This document shows positions 34,434 through 41,910 of a stretch of 64,000 nucleotides of DNA, in pieces. Every line of letters begins with the position of its first letter. Positions within the stretch are counted from its first letter, which is position 1. The stretch lies in the NCBI GenBank assembly GCA_964584755.1, contig CAZPAV010000001.1, forward strand, positions 51,214 through 115,213, given 5' to 3'. The notes beneath the pieces are model-generated. The model did not search any database. It saw only the letters and a list, made by a program, of their open reading frames with translations, and had not been told where the DNA came from. Source of the DNA: CAZPAV01 sp964584755. Its GTDB lineage: Bacteria > Actinomycetota > Acidimicrobiia > Spongiisociales > UBA5794. Made by a program: the position numbers and the translations under genes.

Positions 34434-34991
34434 ATGGCGGTCGATCTCGCCGGGACGATCACGTACCTGAAGGATCACGCGATCGAGCACGGCTTCCACG
34501 TCCACGACGAGCGGCACTTCCTCGAGACGTACACGCTCCGGCAGACCTGGGAGGTGGACGTCCATCCGGAGCAGGCCTGCGACGGTCCGCTCGATCTCCA
34601 CGTCGCGATCGACGTGGAGCCGCGGCTCCTCCTCCGTCTCGAGGAGCTGCTCGACGCCACCGACGACGTTCCCGAGGACCCCGACGGCGAGTACGTCGCA
34701 CCCTTCCTCTTCAACTGGTCCCTGCCGCCTCTCGTCAAGCCCCCCGACCTCATCGTCCTCGCCGCCGAGCTCGCCGGGATCGGAGGACCCGAGCTCCCCA
34801 TCGAGGTCTCGGCGGTGGACTCCTTCGGGGCCCTCTCGGACCACGAGGAGCGTCGCCTCTCCCTCGTTGGACGGGTGGAGATCTCGCTCGTGGACCTCAT
34901 GTTCCGGCAGGAGGCGCTGTGCGAGATCCTCGACCGGGTGCACGCGGTGAGCATGTACCTCGTGGACCACTCGCCCGCCTGGATGGCCTGA
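34434..34991 (+). CDS. Conserved-looking hypothetical protein
   Basis: A 185-residue acidic soluble protein with no signal peptide or membrane segment. It reads as mixed alpha/beta with an early ETYTLRQTWEVDVHPEQACD strand region, a central FLFNWSLPPLVKPPDLI and a C-terminal helix rich in hydrophobics. I do not recognise the family. ATG 34434 lies in a divergent arrangement with the NIPSNAP gene, 71 bp away. Codon bias supports a real gene. Confidence 0.65.
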   Translation: MAVDLAGTITYLKDHAIEHGFHVHDERHFLETYTLRQTWEVDVHPEQACDGPLDLHVAIDVEPRLLLRLEELLDATDDVPEDPDGEYVAPFLFNWSLPPLVKPPDLIVLAAELAGIGGPELPIEVSAVDSFGALSDHEERRLSLVGRVEISLVDLMFRQEALCEILDRVHAVSMYLVDHSPAWMA

Positions 34992-35045
34992 CCCGGGGAC
35001 GCGCCGGCACCGCCGGGGGCCGCGGGAGCCTCCGCCGTGCCGCCC

Positions 35046-35717
35046 TCAGCAGACGTCGCCGATCTCGCAGACGAGCCCCGTCGCCTCGGCGGGGTGATGC
35101 TCGGCGAGGAAGCGCCGAATCCCCGCCTCGAGGAGGTCGTAGGGCGCGTAGCCGCGGCTGACCACGTACCCGGTCTCGCCGTCCCGGAGCAGCAGGGTGG
35201 GGAACCCGGCCACGCCCATCGCCCGGGCCTCGGCGAAGTCCTGCCGTGTCCGCTCCGCCATGCCGGTGCCGCGCAGCGCCGTCACGAACTCCTCCGGCTC
35301 CACCGGGAACCCGTCCACGAGTGTTCGATAGACCTCGGGGTCGGTGACGTCGACACCTTCGGCGTAGAAGGCGCGCTGCACCCGGGCGAAGAAGGGGAGG
35401 GTCGACTCGGCGGCGAGCTCCCGCATCGTGACCACCGCGGTGTCGGCCACCATCGTGTCGTAGATCCAGTCCTCGCGCTCGAGGACCGACGGGTCGAAGG
35501 GCTGGCCGGTCCGATCGGCGATCTTGCCCCACTCCCGGCGCAGGAACACCCGGAGCCGGTCCTCGAGCGGCTCCGCGGCCGCCTCGGGTCGGAGTCCGCC
35601 CACGACGACGCGCAGGGGGAGATCGAAACGCCGGTGGAGCCGGTCCAGCACCGGAGAGAAGCCCCAACACCAGGAGCACATCGGATCGCCCACGTAGATG
35701 AACTCGAGATCGCTCAT
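35046..35717 (-). CDS. DsbA-family (FrnE-like) thiol oxidoreductase
   Basis: A 223-residue cytoplasmic thioredoxin-fold protein with a helical insert. FIYVGDPMCSWCWGFSPVLD carries the C14-x2-C17 active site, and GVAGFPTLLLRDGE is the cis-proline loop. It lacks a signal peptide, like FrnE/HCCA-isomerase-type DsbA relatives. It probably performs disulfide or isomerase chemistry. It ends with a Cys residue (GDVC). It is divergent from the 59-aa gene at 35780. Confidence 0.85.
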   Translation of the reverse strand: MSDLEFIYVGDPMCSWCWGFSPVLDRLHRRFDLPLRVVVGGLRPEAAAEPLEDRLRVFLRREWGKIADRTGQPFDPSVLEREDWIYDTMVADTAVVTMRELAAESTLPFFARVQRAFYAEGVDVTDPEVYRTLVDGFPVEPEEFVTALRGTGMAERTRQDFAEARAMGVAGFPTLLLRDGETGYVVSRGYAPYDLLEAGIRRFLAEHHPAEATGLVCEIGDVC

Positions 35718-35779
35718 GCCTCCACCAACCTCGCCGCCACTGCTGGTAATCCCGAACTCGACGGTACCGTTCCGGCATC

Positions 35780-35959
35780 ATGAGCTCCTGGACCGAGTAC
35801 CTCCGTTTTCAACCCGATGCGTTCGCCCGTCTGCGGAACCGCCGCCGTCGGGCCGGTGCCCGCGCCGCCTCGCCGAACCTCCTCGACTGGGGGATCGACC
35901 ACCGGTGGCGATGCGAGTTCGAGCGGTCCCTCATGGGACGACGCAGCGACGCCATCTGA
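35780..35959 (+). CDS. Small hypothetical protein (59 aa)
   Basis: An ATG at 35780 opens 59 codons with consistent G/C third positions: an aromatic start MSSWTEYLRFQPDAFARL, an Arg-rich middle and a C-terminal DWGIDHRWRCEFERS. It is strongly basic and has no membrane segment. There is no clear SD. It fits the gap between two minus-strand genes. Family unknown. Confidence 0.45.
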   Translation: MSSWTEYLRFQPDAFARLRNRRRRAGARAASPNLLDWGIDHRWRCEFERSLMGRRSDAI

Positions 35960-35974
35960 GCACCAGGGGAGCGC

Positions 35975-36208
35975 TCAGCGGCCCGCGTCGTCGAGGGCGC
36001 GCCGGATCCGCTCGCGTGCCTCGTCGTCGAGTCTGAGCCGACCGTGCTCCCGATACAGCGCGCCCACGCCCCTGAGGTCGGCGACGACCACCCGACAGTC
36101 GTCACAGGTGGCGAGATGCTCGAGGGCGGCGTCCTCCGTCTCGGGATCCAACCGTTCGTCGAGGAACTCGGGCAGCAGCCCGTCGAGATCGTCGCAGGTC
36201 AGCCTCAT
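35975..36208 (-). CDS. Zinc-finger (zf-HC2) anti-sigma-like protein
   Basis: A 77-residue soluble protein with the ZAS motif: C5 in MRLTCDDL, then EHLATCDDCR giving H-x3-C-x2-C. It lacks the usual membrane span, so it should be a cytoplasmic zinc-binding anti-sigma. Its ATG overlaps the stop of the ECF sigma gene by 4 bp, which strongly implies that it binds that sigma. It may sense oxidation through the zinc thiolates, as RsrA does; this is inference. Confidence 0.85.
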   Translation of the reverse strand: MRLTCDDLDGLLPEFLDERLDPETEDAALEHLATCDDCRVVVADLRGVGALYREHGRLRLDDEARERIRRALDDAGR

Positions 36209-36729
36209 CGCAGGTACTCCTTGAGCTGGACACGCAGGGCTTCCCGAGCCCGGGCGAGCCGCATCTTCACCGCCGACTCCGACACCGAGAGCGCCGCGGC
36301 CACGGCCGCCGTACCGAGACCTTCGACGTCCCGCAGGACGAAGGCGGCCCGCAGTGGGGGACTCAACGTGGCGATGGCCGCGTCGAGGCGCTCGACGAGC
36401 TCCCGCCTCAGTACCGCCTCCGCCGCGTCCGCCTCGGGTCGCTCGGAGATCCGCGCCATGTCCTCGGGGTCGGTCGGGGCGTCCCGGCGTGACCGGAGGG
36501 CGGCGATGGCCTCTCGGTAGCCGATGCGGTAGAGCCACGCGGCGATGGGGCCCTCCCCGCGGTAGGTGTGGAGGCGGCGCAACACCTTGAGGAACGTCTC
36601 CTGGACGACGTCCTCGGCGAGGTGGCGATCACCGACGATCCGGTACGCGAGCGTGAAGACGCCGTCGGCGTACTCGGCGAAGAGGCTGCCCACCGAAGGC
36701 ACGGCGGTGAGCGGTTCGGCGGCTTCCAC
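36205..36729 (-). CDS. ECF RNA polymerase sigma factor
   Basis: A 174-residue group IV sigma. Region 2 is seen in LFAEYADGVFTLAYRIVGD with DVVQETFLKVLRRLHTYRGE (about 38-57), and the linker contains many acidic residues. Region 4 is the helix-turn-helix VEGLGTAAVAAALSVSESAVKMRLARAREAL-type stretch near the end. It has a GTG start at 36729 and is translationally coupled to the zinc-finger anti-sigma gene. The target promoters are unknown. Confidence 0.9.
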   Translation of the reverse strand: MEAAEPLTAVPSVGSLFAEYADGVFTLAYRIVGDRHLAEDVVQETFLKVLRRLHTYRGEGPIAAWLYRIGYREAIAALRSRRDAPTDPEDMARISERPEADAAEAVLRRELVERLDAAIATLSPPLRAAFVLRDVEGLGTAAVAAALSVSESAVKMRLARAREALRVQLKEYLR

Positions 36730-36910
36730 GGGTCGATACTACGGGCGCGGTCGCCGGCTCCGACGTCGTGGCGTGGCCCCGCCGTGGGTGACGGTCCCAG
36801 ACGGCGGACACGAGGAGCCCCAGGGCGACGAGACCGAGAACCGGCTCCGTCGCCACGCCCGGGAGACACCAGGGAGCCGAGGCGGCGATGAGCTCGGGGA
36901 GATGGGGCAT
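36629..36910 (-). CDS. Doubtful small membrane protein overlapping the sigma gene start
   Basis: ATG 36910 opens 93 codons with one hydrophobic segment (PVLGLVALGLLVSAVW). The first 60 codons have good G/C third positions, but the last third runs over the sigma gene in another frame. It could be a short upstream gene whose true end is obscured, or noise. Listed because the 200-bp gap upstream of the sigma gene is otherwise unexplained. Confidence 0.22.
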   Translation of the reverse strand: MPHLPELIAASAPWCLPGVATEPVLGLVALGLLVSAVWDRHPRRGHATTSEPATAPVVSTRGSRRTAHRRAFGGQPLRRVRRRRLHARVPDRR

Positions 36911-36947
36911 CGTGAGCGGCCTCGAGGAACCGTCCGGGCGGTCACGC

Positions 36948-37166
36948 TCAGCGTGCGGTCGCGGCCCGGCCCTTCGTGCGGAAGCGGAGGAGCGAGTAGA
37001 CGGGACACCACCCGACGACACCGGTGAGGAGCGGGACGAACCCGATGATCTTCAGGAACGTCCCCCAGCCGCCGGCCACGACACCGCCCCAGCCGAGGAC
37101 GAGGAGGACGATGCCGAGCACGATCCGGACCACGCGGTCCCATCCCGCCTCGTTGGTGAACTTCAT
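36948..37166 (-). CDS. DUF2892 (YgaP-TM-like) small membrane protein
   Basis: A 72-residue protein with the DUF2892 pattern: MKFTNEAGWDRVVRIVLGIV, then two hydrophobic helices and GVVGWCPVYSLLRFRT at the end (the G-x-CP-Y signature). In YgaP this module anchors a rhodanese; here it stands alone. It may take part in sulfane-sulfur or membrane dimer functions, but that is unproven. It is divergent from the duplicated operator region upstream. Confidence 0.8.
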   Translation of the reverse strand: MKFTNEAGWDRVVRIVLGIVLLVLGWGGVVAGGWGTFLKIIGFVPLLTGVVGWCPVYSLLRFRTKGRAATAR

Positions 37167-37256
37167 GACGACTCCTCCTGGTCGTTGCCTTCTCCCCTCT
37201 CGACGCGTCGTGGTCCCGATCGGTCACATCGTCGCGCTCGCTTCCGGGTCCGATCC

Positions 37257-37297
37257 TTAGCCCTCCCTTAACGTGGGCTGGAGGTTCCGCTAACCGG
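37257..37297 (+). promoter_or_regulatory. 41-bp operator, copy 1 (11-bp phased repeats)
   Basis: Blocks TTAGCC, TTAACG, TGGAGG and CTAACC start at 37257, 37268, 37279 and 37290, exactly 11 bp apart. This phasing is typical of OmpR/PhoB-family response-regulator sites. It is nearly identical in all blocks to copy 2 at 37503. It lies 90 bp from the divergent DUF2892 gene. Confidence 0.65.
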
Positions 37298-37299
37298 AT

Positions 37300-37440
37300 C
37301 CACGCGAGAGTGTTCCCTGCCAAGATCGGAGGGTCGGTGAGCGGACCCGACGTTCCCGAACGCTCGACCCGAGCGTCGACGCTCCGATCCCCCTGCCCCC
37401 ACCGAATCCGCCCCGGGTCTCGACCCGGGGCGGATTCTCG
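37300..37440 (+). ncRNA. Candidate small structured RNA
   Basis: Between the two operator copies there is no open frame, but there are three hairpins: 37331-37335 with 37344-37348; 37360-37366 with 37370-37376; and a 15-bp perfect terminator-like stem 37404-37418 with 37423-37437 (loop CTCG). A promoter-like operator followed by structure and a strong end hairpin is what a small RNA gene looks like. Exact ends are not known and expression is unproven. Confidence 0.45.
37404..37437 (+). terminator. 15-bp perfect hairpin, terminator-like
   Basis: GAATCCGCCCCGGGT pairs fully with the second arm around a CTCG loop. It is too far from any upstream coding stop to end a protein gene on either strand, so it likely ends the small transcript from operator copy 1. 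No T-run follows. Confidence 0.6.
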
Positions 37441-37502
37441 GATGCGGCCACTCCCCCGGGAACGACGCCACGACCGGGTCCACCCGCCGGACGTCGCGCG
37501 GA

Positions 37503-37543
37503 TTAGCCGATGCTTAACGCTCGCTGGAGGCACCCCTAACCGG
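37503..37543 (+). promoter_or_regulatory. 41-bp operator, copy 2 (11-bp phased repeats)
   Basis: The same four blocks as copy 1 occur at 37503, 37514, 37525 and 37536, with identical internal spacing. Only the non-block bases differ, a pattern of selection on the blocks. It ends 58 bp before the ATG of the secreted repeat protein. Confidence 0.65.
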
Positions 37544-37601
37544 CGACGTCGCACCATCCGTCCATGCGCAAGGTTCCGACCAACGAAGGAGGACCCCCAT
37601 C

Positions 37602-38343
37602 ATGTATCGACGCGCACTGACCATCACCGCCGTGGCCTTCAGCGTGCTGCTGGGCACCGGCATCGCCTCGGCCGTCGTCGGGCCGGCGAGCCCCTCGTCC
37701 CTCGGTCCGGACGACCCCACCACGACCGTGACGGCTCCGGCCCCCGTGGTCGCGGTGACTCCCTCCGGTCCCACGACGACCCTGTCGGAGGGCACCATCG
37801 CCGACGACCCCGCCAACGACCCCAGCCCGGACAACGGCACCATCGCCGACGACCCCGCCAACGACCCCAGCCCGGACAACGGCACCATCGNNNNNNNNNN
37901 NNNNNNNNNNNNNNNNNNNNNNNNNNNNNNNNNNNNNNNNNNNNNNNNNNNNNNNNNNNNNNNNNNNNNNNNNNNNNNNNNNNNNNNNNNCCGACGACCC
38001 GTCGCACGACGTGTCGGCCGACGCACCGGCGAACGCGACGGTCGGGACCGTCGTCATCGATGCCGGCGAGGCCGGTAGCGTGACCGTCGACCTCACCGAC
38101 GGCGTCCTCACGCTCGTCGCGGTGACGCCCGGCTCCGGCTGGCAGGTGGTCGAGCAGCGGGCCGACGGCCACGAGGTCAAGGTGGAGCTCACGAACGGCA
38201 CGCTGAAGACCGAGGTCGAGGCGGGCATCGAGCATGGTGCCTTCACCCAGAAGGTGAAGACGGAACCCGTCGACTCCTCGAGCGACGCCACCGTCGGCTC
38301 CGCCGACTCCTCCCCCGACGCCGGCGTCTCCAGCAACGGCTGA
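37602..38343 (+). CDS. Secreted acidic repeat protein, interrupted by an assembly gap
   Basis: ATG 37602 has a strong AAGGAGG site and encodes a signal peptide (MYRRALTITAVAFSVLLGTG, cleavage near ASA), a Thr/Pro-rich linker, and perfect 15-residue repeats GTIADDPANDPSPDN. After the 100-N gap the frame resumes as PSHDVSADAPANATVGTVVID and a beta-rich C-terminal domain of about 110 residues ending 38343. The frame before and after the N block differs by the placeholder length only, so I treat it as one gene. The Asp-rich repeats could bind calcium; this is inferred. Expression is likely set by operator copy 2. Confidence 0.7.
37791..37890 (+). repeat. 45-bp in-frame tandem repeat (two units plus start of a third)
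   Basis: Units at 37791-37835 and 37836-37880 are identical, and a third begins at 37881 and runs into the N block. Each encodes GTIADDPANDPSPDN. The true copy number is hidden by the gap. Confidence 0.9.
37891..37990. other. Assembly gap (100 N)
   Basis: Exactly 100 unknown bases, the usual scaffolding placeholder. It falls inside the tandem repeat, where short reads collapse. Confidence 0.99.
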
Positions 38344-38360
38344 CCGCTTGCGCCCCGACG

Positions 38361-38390
38361 CGCCGCCCCGGGGGGAACCCCGGGGCGGCG
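38361..38390 (+). terminator. Strong GC hairpin terminator after the repeat-protein gene
   Basis: A 13-bp perfect stem (38361-38373 with 38378-38390) closes a GGAA tetraloop, 18 bp past the stop. There is no T-run, as is common in high-GC actinobacteria. Confidence 0.7.
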
Positions 38391-38457
38391 CCGCGTCCCG
38401 GCTTGCCGGCCACCCCGCCGGCTGCCATCGTCACGCCGGCCACGATCTGGAGGAGCC

Positions 38458-38748
38458 ATGCGAACGTTCTGGTCCGTGTTCACGACGCTGTTCCTCGCCG
38501 AGGTCGGAGACAAGACACAACTCGCCGTCGTCGCGTTCGCCGCGGACCAGGGCGCCCGCTGGACCGTCTTCTTCGCGGCGTCCGCCGCGCTCACCCTCTC
38601 CACGGGTCTCGCCGTCCTCGCCGGATCGGCGCTGACGCGTCTCGTGCCGGCCGCGTGGCTCCAGCTCGCCGCGGCCCTGGCCTTCATCCTGGTCGGCGTC
38701 TTCCTCCTGCGCGAGGCCCTGCCCGGCGTGCTCGGTCGGGGAGCGTGA
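38458..38748 (+). CDS. GDT1/TMEM165 (UPF0016)-family half-size transporter
   Basis: A 96-residue protein with three hydrophobic segments and the family motif E-x-G-D-K-[TS] in TLFLAEVGDKTQLAVVAFAA. Full-length bacterial members have two such halves; this single-half form should dimerise. Family members move Mn2+ or Ca2+, usually out of the cytoplasm. It starts at ATG 38458 with GGAG upstream and stands alone between the terminator and convergent genes. No second half lies nearby. Confidence 0.85.
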   Translation: MRTFWSVFTTLFLAEVGDKTQLAVVAFAADQGARWTVFFAASAALTLSTGLAVLAGSALTRLVPAAWLQLAAALAFILVGVFLLREALPGVLGRGA

Positions 38749-38757
38749 CGTCGCGCC

Positions 38758-39714
38758 TCAGCGAACCACCTCGTAGGGAACCTCCATCTCGGTGACGCCC
38801 CGGCGCTGGAGGGCGGCGACCGCGGCGACCACGAGCGCCATCCCCAGGAGCCGGCTCACGCCCAGTGTCTGGCCGAGGAGCCACCAGCCGGCCAGCGCGG
38901 CGACTACGGGCTCGCTGGTCGCGACCACGCCGACGAGCCCGGCCGAGGCTCGCTGGAGCGCCGCCATCTCGACGAGGAAGGGGAGGGCGGTCCCCGCCAG
39001 CCCGATCCACAGCAACCGGACCCACACGCCTGCCGTGACACCCCAGGGGAACGTCCATGGTGGGAGGAGGACGAGCCACGCGAACGCGGCCACGAGGAAG
39101 GACCACGCCATGACCGTCACCGCGGGGAGCGCCTCGCCGAGACGTTCCCCGATGAGGAGGTAGGCGGCGAAGGCCACCGCGGCGGCGAGACCGGCCGCGA
39201 CGCCGACCCAGTCGGCGTGCTCCACGCGCCACGCGTCGGTCACCAGGGCCACCCCCACGATGGTGACCGCCGCGGCCGGCCAGGCCACGGCCGGAACCCG
39301 CCGTCGCTGGACCAGCGCCATCCACACGAGCACGAGCGACGGGGCGAGGAACTGGATGGTCACCCCAGGACCCACCCCGAGACGCTGGATCGCCCAGTAG
39401 TAGGCGACGTTGACGAAGGCGAGCACGAGACCGAAGACGACGAGGTGCCCCCGCATCCGCGCGACGTGCAGGCGGCCCCGCCACCAGGCGTAGGGGAGGA
39501 AGAACGCCGCCGCCAGCACCGCCCGCCCCTCCGCCAACTGCGGAGGGGAGAGCGCCCCGAAGGTCCCGGCGGCGACCGCGCCCCCCACCCCGAACAGGAC
39601 GGCGCCGGAGAAGGCGAGGGCGAGTCCGACGCGTGCCGTCCCCGCCGACGACGTCACGGGGAGGAGATCGTCGTGCCGGCTTCCCTGCCGGCGGAGCTCA
39701 TCCGGCGGGTTCAC
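38758..39714 (-). CDS. EamA/DMT-superfamily transporter
   Basis: A 318-residue membrane protein with ten hydrophobic segments arranged as two EamA repeats (first ending near VTDAW, second with GLVGVVATSEPVVAALAGWW). It exports or imports small metabolites; the substrate is unknown. It starts at GTG 39714 and overlaps the metal-dependent hydrolase gene by 17 bp, so the two are co-transcribed. The N-terminal 25 residues are polar. Confidence 0.85.
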   Translation of the reverse strand: MNPPDELRRQGSRHDDLLPVTSSAGTARVGLALAFSGAVLFGVGGAVAAGTFGALSPPQLAEGRAVLAAAFFLPYAWWRGRLHVARMRGHLVVFGLVLAFVNVAYYWAIQRLGVGPGVTIQFLAPSLVLVWMALVQRRRVPAVAWPAAAVTIVGVALVTDAWRVEHADWVGVAAGLAAAVAFAAYLLIGERLGEALPAVTVMAWSFLVAAFAWLVLLPPWTFPWGVTAGVWVRLLWIGLAGTALPFLVEMAALQRASAGLVGVVATSEPVVAALAGWWLLGQTLGVSRLLGMALVVAAVAALQRRGVTEMEVPYEVVR

Positions 39715-40405
39715 CGATGGCGAGATCGGCCACCTCGAAGGCCCCGCCGGCGGCCTCCCGCAGCGCCTCCGGGGTACCGGCGAGGATCGGGAACGTGCCG
39801 TAGTGCATGGGGACGACGGTCTGCACCTTCAGGAGCCTCCCCGCGTAGGCCGCCTGTCGGGGATCCATCGTGTAGTGACCTCCGATGGGCAGCAGCGCCA
39901 CGTCGGGAGCGAACAGCTCGGCGACGATCGCCATGTCCCCGAAGACGAAGGTGTCCCCGGCGTGGTAGACGGTCGGTCCCTCGGGGAAGCGGAACACCCA
40001 ACCCGCAGGGGCGCCTCCGGGAACGATGCCGGCGTCGCCGCTGATGCCGGCGGAGTGGACCGCCGGAACCATCGTGGCGGTGACACCGCCCACGGTCGCG
40101 ATCGATCCCCCGATGTTCATGCCGACGACGTTCTCGACACCGCGTCCCTCGAGATGGACGGCGAGCTCGTGGATGCCGTGCACCGGGGCGCCGAACCGCC
40201 TCGCCAGGGACTCCGTCGTCCCGAGGTGATCGAAGTGTCCATGTGTGACGAAGATGGCGTCCACCCGTCCCGGCTGCTGCTCCGACTCCGGGCAGGACGG
40301 GTTCCCCTCCAGCCACGGATCGACGTAGATGGCGGCCCCGTCCGGCATCGTGAACCGGAACGCGGCGTGACCGAGCCAGGTCAGCTCCACACCGTCGAGT
40401 CGCAT
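39698..40405 (-). CDS. UPF0173-type metallo-beta-lactamase-fold hydrolase
   Basis: A 235-residue MBL-fold protein. WLGHAAFRF at the start and THGHFDHLG (metal ligands H-x-H-x-DH) are clear, followed by AVHSAG, VYHAGDTFVFGDM and VPMHYGTFPIL. This order is that of UPF0173/YtkL hydrolases. It has two metal sites and acts in the cytoplasm on an unknown ester or phosphodiester. The C-terminus overlaps the EamA transporter start. Confidence 0.88.
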   Translation of the reverse strand: MRLDGVELTWLGHAAFRFTMPDGAAIYVDPWLEGNPSCPESEQQPGRVDAIFVTHGHFDHLGTTESLARRFGAPVHGIHELAVHLEGRGVENVVGMNIGGSIATVGGVTATMVPAVHSAGISGDAGIVPGGAPAGWVFRFPEGPTVYHAGDTFVFGDMAIVAELFAPDVALLPIGGHYTMDPRQAAYAGRLLKVQTVVPMHYGTFPILAGTPEALREAAGGAFEVADLAIGEPAG

Positions 40406-40563
40406 GGCGCCTCCTTTCCTGTTGCCATGTCCTCCCCCCTTCTAGCACGCGCGACGGCAACCCGGTTCGTCGAACCCTCCCGACCGGCCGGCGAGCCGTC
40501 GCCCAGACTGTCGCCTCCCCGGCGATGGCGGAGGTCCGACCGCCGCCGCAGCGTTCCCCTCCC

Positions 40564-40761
40564 ATGACGAGGGACACGAGCCGTCGCGACGCCTACGCCT
40601 GGTGCGAGCGAGGATGCAACCACGACCTCGCCCGGGGCATCCTCGTCTCGGACCTCCTCTCCGGCGACGGCCCGCACCCACCGGAGATGCTCGTCGCGAG
40701 CCGATTCGGGACGATCTGGCTCCTCCGATCCCGGCCATCCTCCGACGTGGAGGCAGCCTGA
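40564..40761 (+). CDS. Small hypothetical protein (65 aa)
   Basis: ATG 40564 encodes 65 residues beginning MTRDTSRRDAYAWCERGCNH, with two early cysteines (C14, C18) in a CxxxC spacing and a C-terminal SRFGTIWLLRSRPSSDVEAA. It has good G/C third positions but no clear SD. A 13-bp inverted repeat GGTTCG-T-CGAACC lies upstream at 40464-40476. Family not recognised. Confidence 0.45.
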   Translation: MTRDTSRRDAYAWCERGCNHDLARGILVSDLLSGDGPHPPEMLVASRFGTIWLLRSRPSSDVEAA

Positions 40762-40871
40762 GCGGGGACGCGACGGCGCGGCGCGACCGGGACCGCATCC
40801 GGCTCGTTCCGTGTGTCGCCCTCGCCGTCACCGGCGGAGCGCGGCATGAGCCGAAGCTAGAGTCCGGGGCC

Positions 40872-41297
40872 GTGAACGGTGGAACCTCCGCGCCGGGCGA
40901 CGTCCCCCGGGTCCTCTTCGTGTGCGTCCACAACGCGGGGCGGTCCCAGATGGCCGCGGCGCTCCTCTCCCGTCGCGCCGGCGACCGCGTCGAGGTGCGG
41001 TCCGCCGGGACGGCCCCCGCCGACGAGCTCCACCCCACGGTCGTCGCGGCGATGGCCGAGATGGGCATCGACCTCACCGCGGCCAGGCCACGCATCCTGG
41101 AACCCGACGCGGTCGAGGAGGCCGACGTCGTCATCACCATGGGTTGCGGCGAGACCTGTCCCGTCTTCCCGGGGAAGCGCTACCTCGACTGGGACCTTCC
41201 CGACCCTGCCGGGGCCCCGCTCGAGACCGTCCGCCGCATCCGCGACGAGATCGACCGCCGCGTCGGCGACCTCCTCGATCGGCTCCTCCACCCATAG
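40872..41297 (+). CDS. arsC: Arsenate reductase, low-molecular-weight phosphatase fold
   Basis: A 141-residue protein. VLFVCVHNAGRSQMAAALL has the catalytic C18-x5-R24 loop, and MGCGETCPVFPGKRYLDWDLPDP carries C92 and C96 and the product-site aspartates. It reduces arsenate to arsenite, with electrons from thioredoxin or, in actinobacteria, mycothiol/mycoredoxin; the presence of mshA makes the latter plausible. It starts at GTG 40872. No arsR or arsB is adjacent. Confidence 0.88.
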   Translation: MNGGTSAPGDVPRVLFVCVHNAGRSQMAAALLSRRAGDRVEVRSAGTAPADELHPTVVAAMAEMGIDLTAARPRILEPDAVEEADVVITMGCGETCPVFPGKRYLDWDLPDPAGAPLETVRRIRDEIDRRVGDLLDRLLHP

Positions 41298-41352
41298 GTG
41301 CCGGTGACGAGACTGCAACGATCCCGGCCCCCGCGGGGTTCTCGAGGATGAG

Positions 41353-41910
41353 ATGACCACCGACGACGACCTCCGCGAGTTGGCGCGCCGGCTCGCCGCC
41401 GATCGCGACCGGGCGTTTCCCGATCTCGTCACCGCCCTCGGCGACGACCTCTACTCCGGCGCCCTGCACCTCACGCGCAATCCGGCCGACGCCGAGGACG
41501 TGGCGCAGGAGGCCTTCGTACGGGCGTACCGCGCCCTCGGCCGCTACGGTGCCGAGCGCATCCGGACGCTGCGACTCCGTCCGTGGCTGTGGACCATCGC
41601 CCTGAACCTCTGCCGCAACCACTGGCGCGGCGAACGCCGCCACCCGCGCACGGCGGCGCCGCAGGACCGGGCCGACCCGGCGCCGGGGCCGGAGGAGGAG
41701 ATCCTCGCCGCGGCGATGCTCCCCCTCTGGCGCGACCGGCTCGCCGCGCTCGACGCCACCCGGCGCACCGCCGTCGTCCTCCGCCACGTCGTCGGACTGA
41801 CCTACCCGGAGATCTCGCTCGCCACCGGCCGACCCGAGAGCACCGTCCGCAGCGACGTCCACCGCGGCCTGCGACGACTCCGTGCCATCCTGGAGGAAGA
41901 GGAACCATGA
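41353..41910 (+). CDS. ECF RNA polymerase sigma factor (coupled to MGMT-Ada)
   Basis: A 185-residue ECF sigma. Region 2 is in LYSGALHLTRNPADAEDVAQEAFVRAYRALGRYG-type sequence (about 33-66) with the core-binding DVAQEAF and a PWLWTIALNLCRNHWRGERR segment. Region 4 is VVGLTYPEISLATGRPESTVRSDVHRGLRRLR near the end. Its stop overlaps the start of the MGMT-Ada fusion (ATGA). No anti-sigma gene is adjacent, so the fused repair protein takes the position normally held by the regulator. Confidence 0.9.
   Translation: MTTDDDLRELARRLAADRDRAFPDLVTALGDDLYSGALHLTRNPADAEDVAQEAFVRAYRALGRYGAERIRTLRLRPWLWTIALNLCRNHWRGERRHPRTAAPQDRADPAPGPEEEILAAAMLPLWRDRLAALDATRRTAVVLRHVVGLTYPEISLATGRPESTVRSDVHRGLRRLRAILEEEEP

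Noticed and set aside
37791..37890. CRISPR array
   Set aside because: The 45-bp units abut without spacers, are in frame, and encode a protein repeat.
40464..40476. 13-bp inverted repeat GGTTCG-T-CGAACC as an operator or tRNA T-arm
   Set aside because: No tRNA fold surrounds it, and no regulator or promoter is evident nearby; too little to call.
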